DNA from: Marinobacterium marinum
GTDB lineage: Bacteria > Pseudomonadota > Gammaproteobacteria > Pseudomonadales > Balneatricaceae
Length of the DNA stretch: 64,000 nucleotides
Direction: 5' to 3'
NCBI RefSeq assembly: GCF_013868415.1
Contig: NZ_JACEMT010000035.1
Location: 1 to 64,000, forward strand
Shown here: positions 1 to 12,053 of the stretch, one piece after another
Numbering within the stretch: the first letter of the stretch is position 1
Layout: each line of letters begins with the position of its first letter
Position numbers and translations under genes: made by a program
The notes under the pieces: generated by a model
What the model was told of the DNA's origin: nothing
The model's database searches: none
What the model saw: the letters and a program-made list of their open reading frames with translations, nothing else

Positions 1-27
1 ATCTTTTAAAGCTTCTTAGCTTTAAAC

Positions 28-39
28 GCTCTTTAACAA
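28..39 (+). promoter_or_regulatory. boxA antitermination element of the rRNA spacer
   Basis: The sequence GCTCTTTAACAA matches the boxA element found in the leader and 16S-23S spacer of gammaproteobacterial rRNA operons. In the transcript it recruits NusB/NusE to make RNA polymerase resist Rho termination. It lies about 100 nt before the 23S start, as expected. The 16S gene lies off the left edge of the window, and no spacer tRNA is visible in the 137 nt shown. Confidence 0.8.
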
Positions 40-137
40 ATTGGATCTGAAAGATTGTCTTGTATTGTTTGATACAAGCGCCAACCGGCGATAATCGTTA
101 CGAACCATTCATTTGAACAGACGCCTTCGGGTTATAT

Positions 138-3022
<2,885 letters not shown>

Positions 3023-3166
3023 ATAACGCCCAAGGCGTTTGCAATGAATGGTTAGACTGAAGATCAGTCAAGAATATGATTATCGCAGCTCGCAAGAGCA
3101 CCGGTTGAACGCTTGTAGCGACAACACAGACAGTCACCGAATTTCAGATCCGATTTGTACCAGTTT

Positions 3167-3285
3167 TGCTTGGCGACAATAGAGCCGTGGAACCACCTGA
3201 TCCCATACCGAACTCAGCAGTGAAACGCGGCATCGCCGATGGTAGTGTGGGGCTTCCCCATGTGAGAGTAGGTCATCGCCAAGCA
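3167..3285 (+). rRNA. rrf: 5S ribosomal RNA
   Basis: About 119 nt starting TGCTTGGCGAC and ending GTCATCGCCAAGCA. The two ends are complementary (helix I). The internal CCGAACTCAG and GATGGTAGTGTGG blocks are typical of bacterial 5S rRNA. It follows the 23S gene after about 145 nt with no tRNA between them, and a strong terminator lies directly after it. Ends are accurate to one or two bases. Confidence 0.95.
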
Positions 3286-3296
3286 TTTATTCAGTG

Positions 3297-3328
3297 AAAA
3301 CCCCGGTCTCGTTGAGATCGGGGTTTTT
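3297..3328 (+). terminator. Rho-independent terminator of the rRNA operon
   Basis: A 10-bp GC-rich stem (CCCCGGTCTC / GAGATCGGGG with one G-U pair, loop GTTG) is preceded by an A run and followed by TTTTT. It ends the rRNA operon 12 nt after 5S. Confidence 0.9.
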
Positions 3329-3422
3329 GCGTTTCTGGTGTGGTTATCTTTCAGGGTATGGCTCTTGCCATGGGCAAAGGGTAATATCTGTCGGTTTCTC
3401 GTCAACGAGTTTAGGGTAAGTG

Positions 3423-3677
3423 ATGTATTCCGAAGATGATGTTCGTCGCCTGACCTGGCAGTGCCGTCGCGGCATGCTGGAGTTGGATGTGCTTTTGGTT
3501 CCTTTTATGCAGGAAGCTTTTTCAGGGCTTGAACCGGAAGATCAGAATCGTTTTGTAAAATTATTGGATTCTGAAGATCAGGACCTCTTCATGTGGTTCA
3601 TGCAGCGCTCAGTGCCTGAAGATCCGGACATGCGTCGGATTGTGGATATTATCCTTGAACGCGTTCAGCCCGCTTGA
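3423..3677 (+). CDS. sdhE: SdhE/YgfY-family FAD assembly factor
   Basis: An 84-residue protein of the SdhE (DUF339) family. These small cytoplasmic helical proteins bind flavoprotein subunits such as SdhA and FrdA and promote covalent FAD attachment. The diagnostic RGMLELD motif lies at residues 16-22, with the conserved Arg-Gly and Glu. An acidic C-terminal helix with a DLFMWF-type segment follows, as in the family. A GTG at 3420 is in frame, but ATG at 3423 sits 6 nt after AGGG and is preferred. The gene overlaps the following ygfX-like gene, the usual partner of sdhE. Confidence 0.9.
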   Translation: MYSEDDVRRLTWQCRRGMLELDVLLVPFMQEAFSGLEPEDQNRFVKLLDSEDQDLFMWFMQRSVPEDPDMRRIVDIILERVQPA

Positions 3678-4125
3678 AATCCGCTTCAGCGGCAGTAATT
3701 GGCTGCCGCGCCTTTTGTATGGAATTACTCCTGTTTTGGGCCTGCTGGCTTTGACGCAGTTGGCTGCCGATCCTGCGCGACATGTTCTGATCCTGATTAT
3801 CTATACCTTAGTGGGCATTGTCGTGTTTTGGAAGCTGCTGCTCGATGATCGAGCGGATGAAGTACAAGGCCTGAATTGGGATGTCGAGCACCAGATGATG
3901 TCGGTACTGACGGCGTCTGCTGAGTGGGTACCTGTGGATAAACTCTATCGGCGGCTGTCTGTGCCGGGATATTTTCAATTGCTGGTATTACAGCGTCGTG
4001 ATCGAGCCTTGCCGTCCTGGGTGTGGATAACGCCTGACCGTCTGCGCAAGACCGAGGCCAGGCGTTTGCATGTGGCGATTCGCTGGGCCGCCCCTATCGC
4101 ACAGAATCCGGCCACTGGAAATTGA
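3640..4125 (+). CDS. YgfX/CptA-family inner-membrane protein
   Basis: About 160 residues. A hydrophobic hairpin (two predicted membrane segments, about residues 25-45 and 48-65) is followed by a soluble domain, the layout of YgfX (CptA) proteins encoded next to sdhE. Sequence similarity is weak, and the call rests on layout plus position. No ATG is available near the 5' end. The frame opens with TTG at 3640, and another TTG lies at 3652, so the start is uncertain and overlaps sdhE by 25-38 nt. The last 32 nt overlap, tail to tail, the end of nadB on the other strand. Confidence 0.65.
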   Translation: MWILSLNAFSPLEIRFSGSNWLPRLLYGITPVLGLLALTQLAADPARHVLILIIYTLVGIVVFWKLLLDDRADEVQGLNWDVEHQMMSVLTASAEWVPVDKLYRRLSVPGYFQLLVLQRRDRALPSWVWITPDRLRKTEARRLHVAIRWAAPIAQNPATGN

Positions 4126-5716
4126 GAGGGCAGAGAACGGTATCCCGTTTCTCTTTCATTACATCAGGGTAATCAAGGGTATAGTGGAGACCTCGACTTT
4201 CCTTACGGTTAATGGCGCTACCGATGATCAACTGGGCAACTGTGGCCAGATTGCGCAGCTCGATCAGGTCGGAACTTACCTTGTAATTGCTGTAATACTC
4301 GGCAATTTCCTGTAGCAGAAGTTCAATGCGGTGCTGTGCACGTTGCAGGCGCTTGGTTGTGCGCACAATGCCGACGTAATCCCACATGAAGCGCCTCAAT
4401 TCATCCCAGTTATGTGAAATGATGACGTCTTCATCCGAATTGGTCACCTGGGATTCGTCCCAGAGAGGAATGTCGGCCTTTTCGTCGGGTATCTGATCGT
4501 GTTCGGCATTGATTGAACGGGCTGCCGCGATACCGAAAACGATACATTCCAACAAGGAATTGGAGGCCAGGCGATTGGCACCATGTAGACCGGTGAAAGC
4601 GGTCTCGCCGATCGCGTAGAGTCCTTCGAGATCGGTGCGTCCATCCCTGTCTGTCATGACACCGCCACAGGTATAGTGTGCAGCCGGTACGACCGGGATT
4701 GGATCTCGGGTCATGTCGATGCCGTAATCCAGGCAGCGTTGATATATGGTCGGGAAGTGTTCCTTGATGAAATCCGCAGGGCGATGGGAAATGTCCAGAT
4801 AGACACAGTCACAACCCAGTCGTTTCATCTCGTGGTCAATGGCACGAGCCACAATATCACGGGGAGCCAGTTCCGATCGTTCATCGAAAGCAGGCATAAA
4901 GCGCGTGCCGTCGGGCAGCAGCAAGCGTCCGCCTTCCCCTCGGACGGCTTCGCTGATCAGAAACGATTTGGCCTGGGGGTGGTACAGGCAGGTTGGGTGG
5001 AACTGGTTGAACTCCATATTCGCAATACGGCAGCCGGCACGCCAGGCCATGGCAATGCCATCACCGGTTGAACCGTCACTGTTGCTGGTATAGAGATAGG
5101 CCTTGGCAGCTCCGCCTGTCGCCAGTACGACATGACCGGCTCTGAAGGCCTGGACATGCCCGTCACGCTTGTTCAGGACGTAGGCACCGATGCAGCGGTT
5201 ATGAGGGAGCTTGAGTTTGCGTCGTGTGATCAGGTCAATAGCGACATGGTGGTCGAGCAGGCAGATATTCTCGGCACTGCGGGCACGCTCCAACAGAGTG
5301 GTATGTACGGCTCGTCCGGTGGCGTCGGCGGCGTGGATGATGCGGCGGTGAGAATGTCCGCCTTCTCGGGTTAAATGGAAATGATCGCCCTCGCGAGTGA
5401 AAGGAACGCCCTGCTCAATCAGCCATTGGATGGCCGAAGGGCCATTGTGGACAATTTGGCTGACGGCATCGAGACGGCCCAGTTCGGCACCTGCGATCAA
5501 GGTGTCGTTGATGTGGTCCTCGACACAGTCGCTGTCCTCCAGTACAGCGGCGATGCCGCCCTGTGCCATCCATGTTGACCCGCTTTCAAATTCGGCCTTG
5601 CTGAGAACCGCAATTTTGAGGTGAGAAGGAAGGTGCAGGGCGAGAGTTAATCCGGCTGCGCCGCTACCGATGACCAGTACATCGTAATCCAGGGGGGTGC
5701 CTTGGCTAGAACTCAT
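4094..5716 (-). CDS. nadB: L-aspartate oxidase (NAD biosynthesis)
   Basis: A 540-residue FAD enzyme that oxidises L-aspartate to iminoaspartate, the first step of de novo NAD synthesis with NadA. The N-terminus carries the dinucleotide-binding motif GSGAAGL. The body contains the fumarate-reductase-like capping domain ([39 protein letters not shown] blocks). The C-terminus has the helical domain typical of the family. An in-frame GTG lies at 5722, but ATG at 5716 is better spaced from a GGA-type ribosome site. The gene is divergent from rpoE and convergent with ygfX, the same neighbourhood as in Pseudomonas. Confidence 0.96.
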   Translation of the reverse strand: MSSSQGTPLDYDVLVIGSGAAGLTLALHLPSHLKIAVLSKAEFESGSTWMAQGGIAAVLEDSDCVEDHINDTLIAGAELGRLDAVSQIVHNGPSAIQWLIEQGVPFTREGDHFHLTREGGHSHRRIIHAADATGRAVHTTLLERARSAENICLLDHHVAIDLITRRKLKLPHNRCIGAYVLNKRDGHVQAFRAGHVVLATGGAAKAYLYTSNSDGSTGDGIAMAWRAGCRIANMEFNQFHPTCLYHPQAKSFLISEAVRGEGGRLLLPDGTRFMPAFDERSELAPRDIVARAIDHEMKRLGCDCVYLDISHRPADFIKEHFPTIYQRCLDYGIDMTRDPIPVVPAAHYTCGGVMTDRDGRTDLEGLYAIGETAFTGLHGANRLASNSLLECIVFGIAAARSINAEHDQIPDEKADIPLWDESQVTNSDEDVIISHNWDELRRFMWDYVGIVRTTKRLQRAQHRIELLLQEIAEYYSNYKVSSDLIELRNLATVAQLIIGSAINRKESRGLHYTLDYPDVMKEKRDTVLCPLNFQWPDSVR

Positions 5717-5798
5717 ATTCACATTCCGTACGTTTGCTGCGATCTATTATGCGGTTCACACCCTTGAGTGTCAGTATAATGACGAACAAATTTTTTTT

Positions 5799-5826
5799 GG
5801 AACTTCATTCTATATTCAGGCTCATA
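5799..5826 (+). promoter_or_regulatory. probable sigma-E (AlgU) autoregulatory promoter of rpoE
   Basis: GGAACTT (5799-5805) is separated by 16 nt from TCATA (5822-5826). This resembles the ECF sigma-E/AlgU consensus GGAACTT-N16-TCTGA, and it lies about 135 nt upstream of rpoE. In E. coli and Pseudomonas the rpoE/algU gene is transcribed from its own sigma-E promoter. The -35 is perfect and the -10 is close. The call is by eye only. Confidence 0.6.
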
Positions 5827-5929
5827 GTTGATGCGTGCCTGCTACAGACATGAGGTTGCAATGCATTAGGTCGGCGTTACATACTGCATCGAAATTTAAA
5901 TCATCCTTGTGCAGCGTACAGGGATATTA

Positions 5930-5944
5930 AAGTCGCAGCGACTT
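5930..5944 (+). repeat. 15-bp palindrome in the rpoE leader
   Basis: AAGTCGC-A-GCGACTT is a perfect 7-bp inverted repeat around one base, ending 6 nt before the rpoE ribosome-binding site. It could be a protein-binding site, or part of a hairpin affecting rpoE translation. Its loop is too short for a tight RNA stem without opening the central pairs. Confidence 0.4.
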
Positions 5945-5960
5945 AATTTAAGGATACCGA

Positions 5961-6548
5961 GTGTCTAACGAGAGTCAGGCAGCCAACGATCAGGTACTGG
6001 TCAAGCGAGTACAGGCGGGTGACAAGCGCGCTTTTGATCTTCTGGTGAAGCAGTATCAGCATAAGATTATCGGCTTGATAGGGCGCTATGTATATGACCC
6101 CCATGAGGCGATGGACGTGGCCCAGGAAGCCTTTATCAAGGCCTATCGTGCCCTGCCGGGGTTTCGTGGCGATAGTGCCTTTTATACATGGTTATATCGA
6201 ATAGCGATCAATACGGCGAAGAACCACCTGGTATCACGCAGCCGACGTCCACCGGATGTCGATGTTGATGTGGACGATGCCCATTATGTCGATTCGGGGT
6301 CTGAGTTACGTGATCTGGAATCCCCGGAGAATGCGCTGTACCGGGACGAGCTGGAACGGGTGGTCAAAACGACATTGGACCGTTTGCCGGAAGACCTGCG
6401 AGTGGCCCTGACCCTGCGTGAATTCGAGGGGATGAGCTACGAGGATATCGCCAATGTGATGGATTGTCCCGTCGGGACTGTCCGGTCGCGTATTTTTCGA
6501 GCACGAGAGGCTATCGACAAAGAGGTCGCGCCCCTGCTTGCCAATTAG
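5961..6548 (+). CDS. rpoE: ECF RNA polymerase sigma factor RpoE/AlgU
   Basis: A 195-residue extracytoplasmic-function sigma factor that directs transcription of the envelope-stress regulon. Region 2 is at residues 20-90 (YDPHEAMDVAQEAF, FYTWLYRIAINTAKNHL), and region 4 is at 125-185 (LPEDLRVALTLREFEGMSYEDIA, GTVRSRIFRARE). The start is GTG at 5961 after an AAGGA site. It heads an operon with its anti-sigma factor, rseC and a DegP-type protease. A sigma-E-like promoter lies upstream, implying autoregulation. Very close in length and sequence to Pseudomonas AlgU. Confidence 0.97.
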   Translation: MSNESQAANDQVLVKRVQAGDKRAFDLLVKQYQHKIIGLIGRYVYDPHEAMDVAQEAFIKAYRALPGFRGDSAFYTWLYRIAINTAKNHLVSRSRRPPDVDVDVDDAHYVDSGSELRDLESPENALYRDELERVVKTTLDRLPEDLRVALTLREFEGMSYEDIANVMDCPVGTVRSRIFRAREAIDKEVAPLLAN

Positions 6549-6594
6549 TCGGGTTGAGTGAGAAATGCCGTGTAATGGCACTCGAGGAAAAGCT

Positions 6595-7419
6595 ATGCAA
6601 AGAGCAAATGATTCCATATCTGCGTTAATGGATGGCGAAGTCGGCGAGTTTGAACTGCGCCGTACGCTGGAGCAGGTGGCAGAAGACCCGGACATGGCCC
6701 GGCAGTGGCACCGTTATCATGTTGCTCGGGCCGGGCTGAAGGGGGAATTACAGGCGGGCCTTCGTTTCGATATCAGCGAAGGGGTCATGGCCGCACTGGA
6801 ACATGAGCCCACCTATCATCCCTCGGCCTATGAGCGTGAAACGAGCACGGTGAAAGTGAAAAAGCCGGTTTCCAATTGGTGGCGTTCGGTCAGCAGCATG
6901 GCTGTTGCCGCTTCGGTAACGGCTGCCGTGATTTTGGGGGCAGGCAACTTTGACACCGCTCCGTCCCAAGCGCCCGGTTTTTATCTGCCCGGCTCCAGTG
7001 CAAATGGAGACCTGATGCGGACCAACCTGGGACGCTCCTCGAATGGTGTCGCCGGTTACGAGTCACCCGATGTCATTCGTCTGTCAGACGGGCTGAAGAA
7101 GTATATCGATCAACACCAGCATTTGGTCGGCGCTCAGCGGATGCCGCAATGGAGCACCAGGTGGATGCCGGAGGGGTATTCGATCGTACGTCATGAACTC
7201 CTGCCGCATGGTGAAGTGATGGTGTTTGCCAATGGTCGGGATGCATTTTCGGTCAGTGTGGAAGAGTTGGGGCATCAGAGCCTGCCGGAAGGTGTGGCTC
7301 AGGCGGATGGCTATATCGCGGTGGGCAAACGCCGCGGTGATCATTTCGTGACGGTTGTGGGGGATGTCCCCCTGATGATCGCGGACCGCATCGCCAGTGC
7401 CGTTCAGCCCGAGCAGTAG
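6595..7419 (+). CDS. anti-sigma-E factor: MucA/RseA fused to a MucB/RseB C-terminal domain
   Basis: A 274-residue membrane anti-sigma factor. Residues 1-75 look like the RseA/MucA sigma-binding domain (SISALMDGEVGEFELRR start, WHRYHVARAGL segment). Residues about 98-117 form one membrane span. Residues 155-180 resemble the MucA periplasmic tail. The part from about 186 to 274 resembles the C-terminal domain of MucB/RseB (WMPEGYS, DAFSVSVEE, FVTVVGDVP, ADRIASAV). MucA alone is about 195 residues, so this protein is about 80 longer. No separate mucB lies before rseC, and the RseB lipid-binding N-terminal domain is absent. ATG at 6595 is chosen for its GAGGAAA site; an ATG at 6565 is in frame. 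The two-domain reading is from memory of both families. Confidence 0.8.
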   Translation: MQRANDSISALMDGEVGEFELRRTLEQVAEDPDMARQWHRYHVARAGLKGELQAGLRFDISEGVMAALEHEPTYHPSAYERETSTVKVKKPVSNWWRSVSSMAVAASVTAAVILGAGNFDTAPSQAPGFYLPGSSANGDLMRTNLGRSSNGVAGYESPDVIRLSDGLKKYIDQHQHLVGAQRMPQWSTRWMPEGYSIVRHELLPHGEVMVFANGRDAFSVSVEELGHQSLPEGVAQADGYIAVGKRRGDHFVTVVGDVPLMIADRIASAVQPEQ

Positions 7420-7421
7420 AC

Positions 7422-7856
7422 ATGATTGAAGAAGTTACGCTGGTTTCGGCGGTGGAAGCTCGCATGGTCAAGGTGATGGCGGCACGCACCAGTGCATGTG
7501 CGCAATGTGCGAGCAAGTCGAACTGTAGCCAGGGCGTGTTGTCCCAGTGGGGGCAGGGAAAAACGGTCGAAATCGAAGTCCAGAACCCCGACGCCCTTCC
7601 GGTCAAGCCTGGACAACAGGTCGTGATCGGGTTGGAGGAAGGCAGCCTGGTACGTGCTTCTCTACTGTTGTACATGCTGCCGCTGGCTTTGCTGATTGCA
7701 GGGGCCTTGCTGGGGGCAACCCTGGCCCTGGCCGAGTGGCAGCAAATCATCCTGGCGATCGCCCTGATGCTGACCGGCTTTGGTCTGGCGCGCCGACTAA
7801 GTTCGGGCAGAGCGGCCCAAAACCGTTATCAGCCGATCTTGCTCAGAATTGTTTGA
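7422..7856 (+). CDS. rseC: RseC/MucC-family envelope-stress membrane protein
   Basis: A 144-residue inner-membrane protein of the RseC/MucC family, a modulator of sigma-E activity. The N-terminal cytoplasmic part contains a cysteine cluster (CAQCASKSNC, residues 26-35) typical of RseC, which may bind a redox cofactor. Two membrane segments follow, at about residues 78-98 and 103-122. It starts 2 nt after the anti-sigma gene stop, so translation is probably coupled. Confidence 0.88.
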   Translation: MIEEVTLVSAVEARMVKVMAARTSACAQCASKSNCSQGVLSQWGQGKTVEIEVQNPDALPVKPGQQVVIGLEEGSLVRASLLLYMLPLALLIAGALLGATLALAEWQQIILAIALMLTGFGLARRLSSGRAAQNRYQPILLRIV

Positions 7857-7875
7857 ACAGAAAAGGTGATATTTG

Positions 7876-9282
7876 ATGAAAGCGATCAAGCTCAGTCTTT
7901 TTCTCGTTTTTGCGTATGTATGTGCACCGCTGCTGCATGCGGCATCCTTGCCGGATTTTACGGAATTGGTGGAAGATGCTTCACCGGCCGTGGTGAACAT
8001 CAGTACGGTACAGAAATCGGACTCCCAGACCCTGTCGACTCCGTTCGGGCAGTTTCAGGGGCCCGGTGGTGAAGAGTTGCCGGAGATTTTCCGCCATTTC
8101 TTTCGTGACATTCCCCAATTCCGGGATCGACCCAATAAGGCGCCACGCTCGCTGGGGTCGGGGTTTATTATTTCACATGACGGTTACATCCTGACCAATC
8201 ATCACGTGATCAAGGATGCCGATCAGGTGATGGTCAGGCTGAATGATCGCCGTGAGCTGGAAGCAAGCGTTGTCGGTTCGGATGAACGGACTGATGTAGC
8301 CTTGTTGAAGATTGAGGCCGATGACCTTCCTGTCGTACCGCTGGGGCGTTCATCCGAGTTGAAAGTAGGGGAGTGGGTCTTGGCTATCGGCTCTCCGTTC
8401 GGGTTTGATCACAGTGTGACCGCTGGCATTGTCAGTGCCACCGAGCGTGCTTTGGCCAATGAAAACTATGTACCGTTTATTCAAACGGATGTGGCGATCA
8501 ACCCTGGGAACTCGGGTGGTCCTCTGTTTAATCTCGATGGCGAGGTGATAGGCATCAACTCGCAGATTTATACCCGTTCGGGTGGTTTCATGGGACTTTC
8601 CTTCGCCATTCCCATCGATATGGCTCTGGAGGTTTCAGAGCAGTTGAAGGGGCAGGGCTTCGTAGAACGTGGTTGGCTGGGCGTGCTGATTCAGGAAGTG
8701 AATCGTGACCTGGCTGAGTCCTTTGGCCTGAAAAAACCGGCCGGAGCCCTGGTCGCAAAGGTGGTGCCGGACGGTCCAGCGGCAGCAGCCGGCTTGCAAG
8801 AAGGCGATATCATTGTCGGCTTTAACGATCATGACGTCGTACTGGCATCCGATTTGCCGCCTCTGGTTGGTCGTGTCAAGCCGGGGGACGTTGCCGAGCT
8901 CGACGTTATCCGAGCCGGGCGCAACAAAACGCTGGACGTGACCATCGGTCACCTGCCGGGTGAAAAGGGCGACAAGCCGGCGAATGTTGAGAAGAAGCCG
9001 GTGGAAACCAGCCGCCTGGGATTGGTGGTGGCCCCTCTGCAGGACGAACAGAAAGACAAGTGGAATATCGTGTCCGGTGTCGTTGTTGAGCGTGTAGAGG
9101 ATGGTGCCGGTGCTCGTGCAGGTCTGGTCCGCGGTGATGTAATCACGATGCTGAATGGTGAGCGGGTGGAAACCCTGGATCAGTTTCAGCGCATTGTGGC
9201 GGATTTGCCGAGTGGGCGTTCGGTTCCCCTGCGGATCGTGCGGCGAGGCAACCCCATGTTCATAGCGCTCAAGTCTGAATAA
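7876..9282 (+). CDS. mucD: periplasmic DegP/MucD-family serine protease
   Basis: A 468-residue HtrA protease and chaperone that removes misfolded envelope proteins. A signal peptide covers residues 1-23 (hydrophobic core, then LLHAA). The trypsin-like domain carries the triad His110 (TNHHV), Asp140 (RTDVALL) and Ser213 (GNSGGP). Two PDZ domains follow (about 255-345 and 375-460). The start is ATG 7876 after AAAAGGTG; a TTG directly before it is in frame. It is the last gene of the sigma-E operon, followed by a terminator, as mucD is in Pseudomonas. Confidence 0.96.
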   Translation: MKAIKLSLFLVFAYVCAPLLHAASLPDFTELVEDASPAVVNISTVQKSDSQTLSTPFGQFQGPGGEELPEIFRHFFRDIPQFRDRPNKAPRSLGSGFIISHDGYILTNHHVIKDADQVMVRLNDRRELEASVVGSDERTDVALLKIEADDLPVVPLGRSSELKVGEWVLAIGSPFGFDHSVTAGIVSATERALANENYVPFIQTDVAINPGNSGGPLFNLDGEVIGINSQIYTRSGGFMGLSFAIPIDMALEVSEQLKGQGFVERGWLGVLIQEVNRDLAESFGLKKPAGALVAKVVPDGPAAAAGLQEGDIIVGFNDHDVVLASDLPPLVGRVKPGDVAELDVIRAGRNKTLDVTIGHLPGEKGDKPANVEKKPVETSRLGLVVAPLQDEQKDKWNIVSGVVVERVEDGAGARAGLVRGDVITMLNGERVETLDQFQRIVADLPSGRSVPLRIVRRGNPMFIALKSE

Positions 9283-9290
9283 GCCATTGA

Positions 9291-9317
9291 TAAGGGGGCT
9301 GCGGCCCCCTTATTGTT
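9291..9317 (+). terminator. terminator after mucD
   Basis: AAGGGGGC-TGC-GGCCCCCTT is a short-loop GC stem followed by ATTGTTT. It lies 9 nt after the mucD stop and separates the sigma-E operon from lepA. Confidence 0.8.
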
Positions 9318-9418
9318 TATGGATAAGCAGGGTACTTCTGATGACCTGAGCCCCCTTCTTACGTTAAACTGCGTCCTCTTTTCAATCCTGTTTACAGCTG
9401 GAGTCGGGTAGCCCTATC

Positions 9419-11218
9419 GTGAGTAACCTGGATCATATTCGTAATTTCTCGATCATCGCCCATATTGACCATGGCAAATCCACACTGTCAGACCGCCTGA
9501 TTCAGACCTGCGGGGGGCTCAGTGACCGTGAAATGGCGGCTCAGGTGCTTGATTCCATGGAGCTGGAGCGCGAGCGCGGGATCACTATCAAGGCTCAGAG
9601 CGTCACTCTTGATTACCATGCAAGGGACGGAAAAACCTATCAGCTGAATTTTATCGATACGCCGGGGCATGTGGACTTTTCCTATGAAGTCTCTCGTTCG
9701 CTGTATGCCTGTGAAGGGGCCTTGCTGGTAGTAGATGCGGCCCAGGGCGTTGAAGCGCAGTCTGTTGCCAACTGTTATACCGCCATCGAGCAAAGCCTGG
9801 AAGTACTGCCGGTTTTGAACAAGATGGACTTGCCTCAGGCCGACCCCGAGCGGGTACGTCAAGAGATCGAAGAAGTGATCGGCATTGATGCAACGGATGC
9901 CATTGCCTGTTCTGCCAAGACCGGCATGGGGATTGAAGATGTGCTGGAAGCGCTGGTGCGCGTAATTCCGCCACCCGAAGGTGATGTGGATGCCCCGCTG
10001 CAGGCTCTGATCATTGACTCCTGGTTTGATAATTATTTGGGGGTGGTGTCACTGGTACGTGTCAAACAGGGGACACTGAACAAAAAAGACAAGATTCTGA
10101 TCAAGTCGACCGGTCAGGCGCACCAGGTGGATGCGGTTGGTATCTTTACGCCCAAGCGCAAGGAAACAGGTGTGCTCAAAGCCGGTGAAGTTGGCTTTGT
10201 GGTTGCCGGTATCAAGGATATTCACGGTGCCCCGGTAGGGGATACGCTGGTACCCGCCAAAACCCCGGATGTTGACAGCCTGCCGGGCTTCCAGAAGGTG
10301 CAGCCCCAGGTTTATGCCGGTCTGTTCCCGGTCAGTGCTGATGATTACGAAGATTTCCGCGATGCGCTGGAAAAGTTGACGCTTAACGACGCCTCTCTTT
10401 TCTATGAGCCGGAAAGCTCGGACGCGCTGGGATTCGGCTTCCGTTGTGGTTTCCTGGGCATGTTGCACATGGAAATCATCCAGGAGCGTCTGGAACGCGA
10501 ATACGACATGGATCTGGTGACAACGGCACCGACCGTGGTGTACGAGATTGAGTTGAACAACGGTGACGTGGTTTATATCGACAGTCCCTCGAAACTGCCG
10601 GACCCGGGTTCCATTCGGGAAATGCGCGAGCCCATCGTGCTGGCCAATATTCTGGTGCCGGAGGAGTATCTGGGACAGGTCATCAGTCTTTGTGTCGAAA
10701 AGCGCGGTGTACAGAAAAACATGCACTTCGTTGGCAAGCAGGTGCAGGTCACTTATGAGCTGCCGATGGCTGAGGTGGTGTTGGACTTCTTCGATCGTCT
10801 TAAATCGGTCAGCCGCGGTTACGCATCGCTGGAATACAATTTTCAGCGTTTCGAGGCGGCCAAGCTGGTACGCATGGATATCCTGATCAACGGCGAGCGC
10901 GTGGATGCGCTGGCCGTGATTCTGCACCGTGACAATGCGGAATACCGTGGGCGTCTGTTGTGTGACAAAATGAAAGAGCTGATCCCGCGCCAGATGTTCG
11001 ATGTTGCCATTCAGGCGGCTCTGGGAGGCAAGGTCATTGCACGTACTACCGTCAAGGCCCTGCGCAAGAACGTAACGGCCAAGTGTTACGGTGGTGATGT
11101 CAGCCGCAAGAAAAAGCTGTTGGCAAAACAGAAAGAAGGTAAAAAGCGGATGAAGCAGGTAGGACGTGTCGAAATCCCGCAGGATGCCTTCCTGGCCGTA
11201 TTGAAAGTCGATAGCTAA
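9419..11218 (+). CDS. lepA: elongation factor 4 (LepA GTPase)
   Basis: A 599-residue translational GTPase that acts on ribosomes and can back-translocate or help 30S maturation. The G domain shows AHIDHGKST (G1), DTPGHVDF (G3), NKMD (G4) and SAKTG (G5). EF-G-like domains II, III and V follow. The LepA-specific C-terminal domain ends in basic segments ([18 protein letters not shown]). The start is GTG at 9419. lepB follows after 9 nt, an almost universal lepA-lepB pair. Confidence 0.98.
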   Translation: MSNLDHIRNFSIIAHIDHGKSTLSDRLIQTCGGLSDREMAAQVLDSMELERERGITIKAQSVTLDYHARDGKTYQLNFIDTPGHVDFSYEVSRSLYACEGALLVVDAAQGVEAQSVANCYTAIEQSLEVLPVLNKMDLPQADPERVRQEIEEVIGIDATDAIACSAKTGMGIEDVLEALVRVIPPPEGDVDAPLQALIIDSWFDNYLGVVSLVRVKQGTLNKKDKILIKSTGQAHQVDAVGIFTPKRKETGVLKAGEVGFVVAGIKDIHGAPVGDTLVPAKTPDVDSLPGFQKVQPQVYAGLFPVSADDYEDFRDALEKLTLNDASLFYEPESSDALGFGFRCGFLGMLHMEIIQERLEREYDMDLVTTAPTVVYEIELNNGDVVYIDSPSKLPDPGSIREMREPIVLANILVPEEYLGQVISLCVEKRGVQKNMHFVGKQVQVTYELPMAEVVLDFFDRLKSVSRGYASLEYNFQRFEAAKLVRMDILINGERVDALAVILHRDNAEYRGRLLCDKMKELIPRQMFDVAIQAALGGKVIARTTVKALRKNVTAKCYGGDVSRKKKLLAKQKEGKKRMKQVGRVEIPQDAFLAVLKVDS

Positions 11219-11227
11219 GGCAGGGTT

Positions 11228-12040
11228 ATGAATCTGGATTTTTCACTGATTTTGGTACTGATAACGGCAGTGTGCGGTTTGCTGTGGCTGCTGGATGCAT
11301 TGGTGTTTGCGCCACGCCGCCGAGTGGCGCTGCAGCATGCGGAAATCCAGGCTCAGGGGAGTCTGCCGGATGAGCAGCGTACGGCACTGTTGCGTCAGCC
11401 GAGCTGGGCTGATACATCCAAGTCGATGTTCCCGGTGCTGTTGTTCGTGCTGCTGCTGAGGTCCTTTTTGTATGAACCTTTCCAGATTCCATCCGGTTCA
11501 ATGTTGCCGACGTTGAAGATCGGTGACTTTATCCTGGTTAACAAGTATCACTACGGTTTGCGCCTGCCGGTCGTGAACACCCGCTTTGTCAGCAATAATG
11601 ATCCTCAACATGGTGATGTCATTGTTTTTCGCTATCCTGAGGACACAGGGATCAACTTCATCAAGCGTGTTGTCGGCGTGCCGGGTGATGTGATTACCTA
11701 CAGGGACAAGGTTCTGTACGTTAATGGTGTGGCCCAGCAGCAGGAGTTGCTGGCCAAGCTGCCACCCTCACGTCCTGAACAGTTGCTGCTGAACGAGGCC
11801 TTGGCGGATACGTCACATCAAATCTACCGTGATATCTACCGTCCGGTGGTGAATGGCGAGTGGACCGTGCCGGACGGCAATTATTTTGTGCTGGGTGATA
11901 ACCGTGACAACAGCAAGGATAGCCGTTATTGGGGCTTTGTGCCGGAAGAGTTGCTGGTCGGCAAAGCGACTGCGGTATGGATGCACTGGGATGGCGTGTT
12001 GAGCCTGCCTGACTTCAGTGATATTCGTCGCATAAACTAG
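11228..12040 (+). CDS. lepB: signal peptidase I
   Basis: A 270-residue inner-membrane protease that removes signal peptides from exported proteins. Two N-terminal membrane segments (about 4-24 and 66-80) precede the periplasmic catalytic domain. The Ser/Lys dyad is Ser91 (PSGSMLPTL) and Lys146 (FIKRVVG). The later block GDNRDNSKDSRYWG is the conserved box E. It follows lepA closely. Confidence 0.97.
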   Translation: MNLDFSLILVLITAVCGLLWLLDALVFAPRRRVALQHAEIQAQGSLPDEQRTALLRQPSWADTSKSMFPVLLFVLLLRSFLYEPFQIPSGSMLPTLKIGDFILVNKYHYGLRLPVVNTRFVSNNDPQHGDVIVFRYPEDTGINFIKRVVGVPGDVITYRDKVLYVNGVAQQQELLAKLPPSRPEQLLLNEALADTSHQIYRDIYRPVVNGEWTVPDGNYFVLGDNRDNSKDSRYWGFVPEELLVGKATAVWMHWDGVLSLPDFSDIRRIN

Positions 12041-12053
12041 AGGATGCAATAAG

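Noticed and set aside
3023-3166. tRNA gene between 23S and 5S rRNA
   Set aside because: No cloverleaf, T-loop sequence or CCA end can be found in the spacer.
10049-10927. Antisense open frame of 292 codons inside lepA
   Set aside because: lepA is certain on the other strand; the frame has the His/Gln/Arg/Val-rich make-up typical of an antisense shadow.
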